From positions 1,674,001 through 1,738,000 of the forward strand of contig NZ_CP042412.1 of NCBI RefSeq assembly GCF_007954505.1: a stretch of DNA of 64,000 nt, given 5' to 3'. Source of the DNA: Microbacterium sp. CBA3102. GTDB lineage: Bacteria; Actinomycetota; Actinomycetes; Actinomycetales; Microbacteriaceae. This document shows positions 61,839-64,000 of the stretch, one piece after another. The notes beneath the pieces were generated by a model. The model was not told the DNA's origin. It made no database searches and was given only the letters and a program-made list of their open reading frames with translations. A program made the position numbers and the translations under genes. How positions within the stretch are numbered: the stretch's first letter is position 1; every line of letters begins with the position of its first letter.

Positions 61839-62348
61839 TCACTCGCTGAGGACGCGCCCCATCACCTGTCGGTTGTCGCCGTAGGTGGCAAGGCTCACCC
61901 ATCCTCTCGACGAGTAGAGTCGCACAGCCGGGTCGTCCGGACTGCTCGACGTTGCGAGGAGCGCGCGACGATGGTCAAGGTTCGCGAGCAGAGCGTCGTG
62001 TAGCTGACCTCCGATGCCTCGGCCCCGCGCTTCGGGAGTCACCGCGAGCTCAACGAACTCAAAATGTCCGCCGACCCATCCGCTAACTTTCGAGCCAAGC
62101 TCGCGCGTGATGAAGTCAGACCAATACTGTCCGCGTTCCCCGGTGTAACCCCATGCGAACCCGATCAGCCGCCCGTCATCATGGGCAACAGCGAGGCGGT
62201 ATCCGGAACGCGAGCGATGACGGTCCCACGGCGACACCGCCCACTCGTCTGGATCGTTTACCGGCCCGAACGCCGCGGTCCAGACGCCAAGAACCTCATC
62301 GCGGTGCGCCGACGCGTCTGTGTCGGACACGGTTTCAATCGTGATCAC
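61839..62348 (-). CDS. GNAT-family N-acetyltransferase
   Basis: 169 residues from GTG 62348. The acetyl-CoA site is LAVTPEARGRGIGGQLHDALL, followed by LYSSRGWV, the typical GNAT end. Substrate unknown. Convergent with the HIT gene (77 bp gap). Confidence 0.85.
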   Translation of the reverse strand: MITIETVSDTDASAHRDEVLGVWTAAFGPVNDPDEWAVSPWDRHRSRSGYRLAVAHDDGRLIGFAWGYTGERGQYWSDFITRELGSKVSGWVGGHFEFVELAVTPEARGRGIGGQLHDALLANLDHRRALLATSSSPDDPAVRLYSSRGWVSLATYGDNRQVMGRVLSE

Positions 62349-62378
62349 GCCTTCATCGTCGCAGGAGAAGGCAGCATG

Positions 62379-62474
62379 CCGGAAACGATCGTTTCCGGCG
62401 CGAGCGCGACGGCAAGCCCTGGGAGGCCGCCAAAAACGGTCCCCACAACGGACTATCGGCAGCCGCTTTCGGCT
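62379..62474 (+). repeat. Res-like site E
   Basis: A perfect 20-bp palindrome CCGGAAACGATCGTTTCCGG (62379-62398), then GGCCGCCAAAAACGG (from 62425) and TATCGGCAGCCGCTTTCGG (to about 62472). Same direction as the other sites. The stretch to 62603 holds nothing else. Confidence 0.55.
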
Positions 62475-62603
62475 GAGGTTCGACTGCTCGCACGCCCGAC
62501 ACGAGGTCATCGGTCGACACCCTCGGCGGCGCTTCGAAGCTAGTTGAGACGGTTCGGGCGGTTTCGGCATGTTCTATATGAGGAACCTTGATGGGAGGAC
62601 CCG

Positions 62604-63209
62604 ATGAAGCAGTTGCGATGGGATCTGGCGTCCGCCGACCCCGCTTCTGACCCAGAAGATCCGAGGCTTCATCAGCTCGTGCGAGAGATGGCTGCCCGTG
62701 TGCAAGAAGCTGCGACGGTGGAACCAGCGGCACACGCGCCGTGGTGGAAGCGTCGGCGCAACACGATTCCTCTCTTGATTGGGGGAGCCGTGGCGTTGAC
62801 CGGGGCGGCAGTGGTGATCCCGCTCAACTCGTGGGTGGACTATCAGCAGGTGCAGCTCGACGCGGAGATTCCGATTGTGTACGTGATGGACACCGGTGTC
62901 GAGGTGGGTTGCCGATACGGCATCTACTTCGGCCGTCCTGCCGCACGAAGCGAGGCAGACGAAAAACTCGCTGAATTCGTCCGGAACCACGACTGGACGG
63001 GAATCGGGCAGCGCATATACGACAGGGCGATCGATAATCCGTTCACCCCAGGTCCGGGTGATGATTGGAAAAATGACAGCCAGGAGCTACGTGATCAGGC
63101 GTCGTTCATCCATGCGACCGACTTGATACTGGAGGAGATCCCGAAAGAGCTGCAGCAGACCATGAAAGTGTCCAGCGCCACGATGGATTGCAAGGGGCAG
63201 TTGCGTTGA
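62604..63209 (+). CDS. Membrane-anchored hypothetical protein, possible anti-sigma partner
   Basis: 201 residues; ATG follows GGGAGGA. A helical N-terminus (about 1-48), one membrane helix (TIPLLIGGAVALTGAAVVI), then an extracytoplasmic domain with two cysteines (VGCRYGIYF and MDCKGQ). Its stop overlaps the sigma-factor start, so an anti-sigma role is an obvious guess, but no zinc-anti-sigma motif is seen. Confidence 0.7.
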   Translation: MKQLRWDLASADPASDPEDPRLHQLVREMAARVQEAATVEPAAHAPWWKRRRNTIPLLIGGAVALTGAAVVIPLNSWVDYQQVQLDAEIPIVYVMDTGVEVGCRYGIYFGRPAARSEADEKLAEFVRNHDWTGIGQRIYDRAIDNPFTPGPGDDWKNDSQELRDQASFIHATDLILEEIPKELQQTMKVSSATMDCKGQLR

Positions 63210-63814
63210 TCAGTCAGCGCTCATCGCCGCCAGAACTTCGCGACTGGCTAGAGATCGTGATCGAAGAGAATGTTGACGACCTCCTTCGGTATCTTCAGCG
63301 TCGTGTGGACAACCGCGAAGATGCCGCCGATCTGCTCGCGCACGTACTCTTCGCACTCTGGAAGAGCGTCGGCCGACTCCCTACGACCGACGAGGGAGCG
63401 CGACGTTGGTGTTACGGCATCGCACGCAACGTGCTCCGCGAGCACTACAGGCATGCCTCGAAGCAACTCGGGCTTGCCGACACGCTGCGTGAGCAACTTC
63501 GCGGGCAAGGGGTGAACGACAATGCGGCCGATACAGTCGCAGAATCAAACGCGAGGGCACAGCGAGTGCGCCAAGCAGTGATGTCACTTGATGAGCGATC
63601 GAGGGAGCTTGTGATGCTGGTGCATTGGGATGGGTTCAGCATTGCTGAGGCTTCCCGCCTTCTTTCGATCAATGAGTCCACGGCACGCACAAGGCATGGG
63701 AGAGCCCTGCAGCGTCTTCAACGCCGCCTTGAAGACCGGAACGACGAATCGAGCATCGGCCGCCGCTCGTCCCGATTTCGCAGGAGACCGCTCGCCGCAG
63801 ATGCGAGCAACTAA
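63206..63814 (+). CDS. ECF-type sigma-70 factor
   Basis: 202 residues from a TTG at 63206, eight bases after AAGGGG and overlapping the preceding stop; a TTG at 63188 is an alternative. Region 2 (LLRYLQRRVDNREDAADLLAHVLFALWK, shown in part) and region 4 (VMLVHWDGFSIAEASRLL and STARTRHGRALQRL) are both present. Likely controls genes that follow beyond the window. Confidence 0.85.
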   Translation: MISQRSSPPELRDWLEIVIEENVDDLLRYLQRRVDNREDAADLLAHVLFALWKSVGRLPTTDEGARRWCYGIARNVLREHYRHASKQLGLADTLREQLRGQGVNDNAADTVAESNARAQRVRQAVMSLDERSRELVMLVHWDGFSIAEASRLLSINESTARTRHGRALQRLQRRLEDRNDESSIGRRSSRFRRRPLAADASN

Positions 63815-63837
63815 GAGACGAAGGGATTGAGCGAAGC

Positions 63838-64000
63838 ATGCAGACGCTACCCAATACCTCGTGGGGCCTGATCGCAGGCTCCTTGATCGTCCTGGCACTT
63901 GTGATCAGCGCGGCTGCTGGTCTTGGCGCGTCCTCCCGAGTTCTCGGTTTGCATGTGCCGTATATCTCGCACAGTGCCGGTACGTGGATCGGCGGTCACC
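63838..64000 (+). CDS. Start of a membrane protein, cut by the window edge
   Basis: ATG 63838 with AAGGG about 15 bases upstream. The 54 visible residues include one hydrophobic segment (LIAGSLIVLALVISAAAGL) and an extracytoplasmic start. It follows the sigma gene by 23 bp and is probably co-transcribed. Confidence 0.55.
   Translation, partial: MQTLPNTSWGLIAGSLIVLALVISAAAGLGASSRVLGLHVPYISHSAGTWIGGH

Overview
The window is GC-rich actinobacterial DNA. It has leaderless transcripts, GTG/TTG starts, ATGA-type gene overlaps, and proteins typical of Microbacteriaceae; a Microbacterium-like host is likely, but the genus is an inference. The left 4.4 kb is ordinary chromosome on the minus strand: a helicase of the HrpB family cut by the window edge, a flotillin-like SPFH protein and a MarR regulator.

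From 4486 to 59855 lies what I read as one 55.4-kb Tn7-like transposon. Its 25-bp terminal repeats match at 23 positions and a 5-bp direct repeat (ATGTC, 4481-4485 and 59856-59860) flanks it. The left end carries four subterminal repeats, then a transposition operon: TnsA-like nuclease, TnsB/Mu-type DDE transposase, TnsC-like ATPase and two different TniQ proteins. No CRISPR array or Cascade gene is visible.

The cargo comes in three blocks separated by internal transposon ends. Block 1 (10.4-24.8 kb) is a defence-like island: an XRE regulator, small zinc/HAD proteins, an SF1 helicase with a large unassigned N-terminus, an Mrr-nuclease-NACHT protein, a coupled HNH-nuclease/unknown pair, and a two-gene CBASS (SLATT membrane effector plus CD-NTase with AGS-C sensor). 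Block 2 (25.2-40.4 kb) is metal resistance: divergent arsenic genes, a cmtR-P1B ATPase-cadD-lspA cassette, a frameshifted dsbA-like gene, and a CsoR-controlled copper operon. Block 3 (41.1-59.6 kb) holds a TlpA/CcdA thiol pair, a long coupled operon that joins copper genes (CopC, CopD-CtaG, CDF transporter), lipoprotein maturation (LspA, Lnt) and disulfide chemistry (DsbA-like), and a second cmtR-ATPase-cadD-lspA cassette.

Two internal junctions (about 25.0 and 40.8 kb) and the right boundary (59.86 kb) share one layout: a right terminus of the same subfamily as the outer ends, followed within 1-21 bp by a left-end-like array of a different subfamily. A second repeat family, a 20-bp palindrome with core AACGATCGTT followed by two accessory half-sites, occurs at 33.5, 40.6, 59.6, 60.0 and 62.4 kb. 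It looks like a serine-resolvase res site, yet no resolvase gene is visible here.

Right of 59860 another left-end array begins, followed by a frameshifted LD-carboxypeptidase gene, HIT and GNAT proteins, a small membrane protein and a sigma factor. This is probably the start of an older related element, or its remnant, into whose end the 55-kb element inserted.
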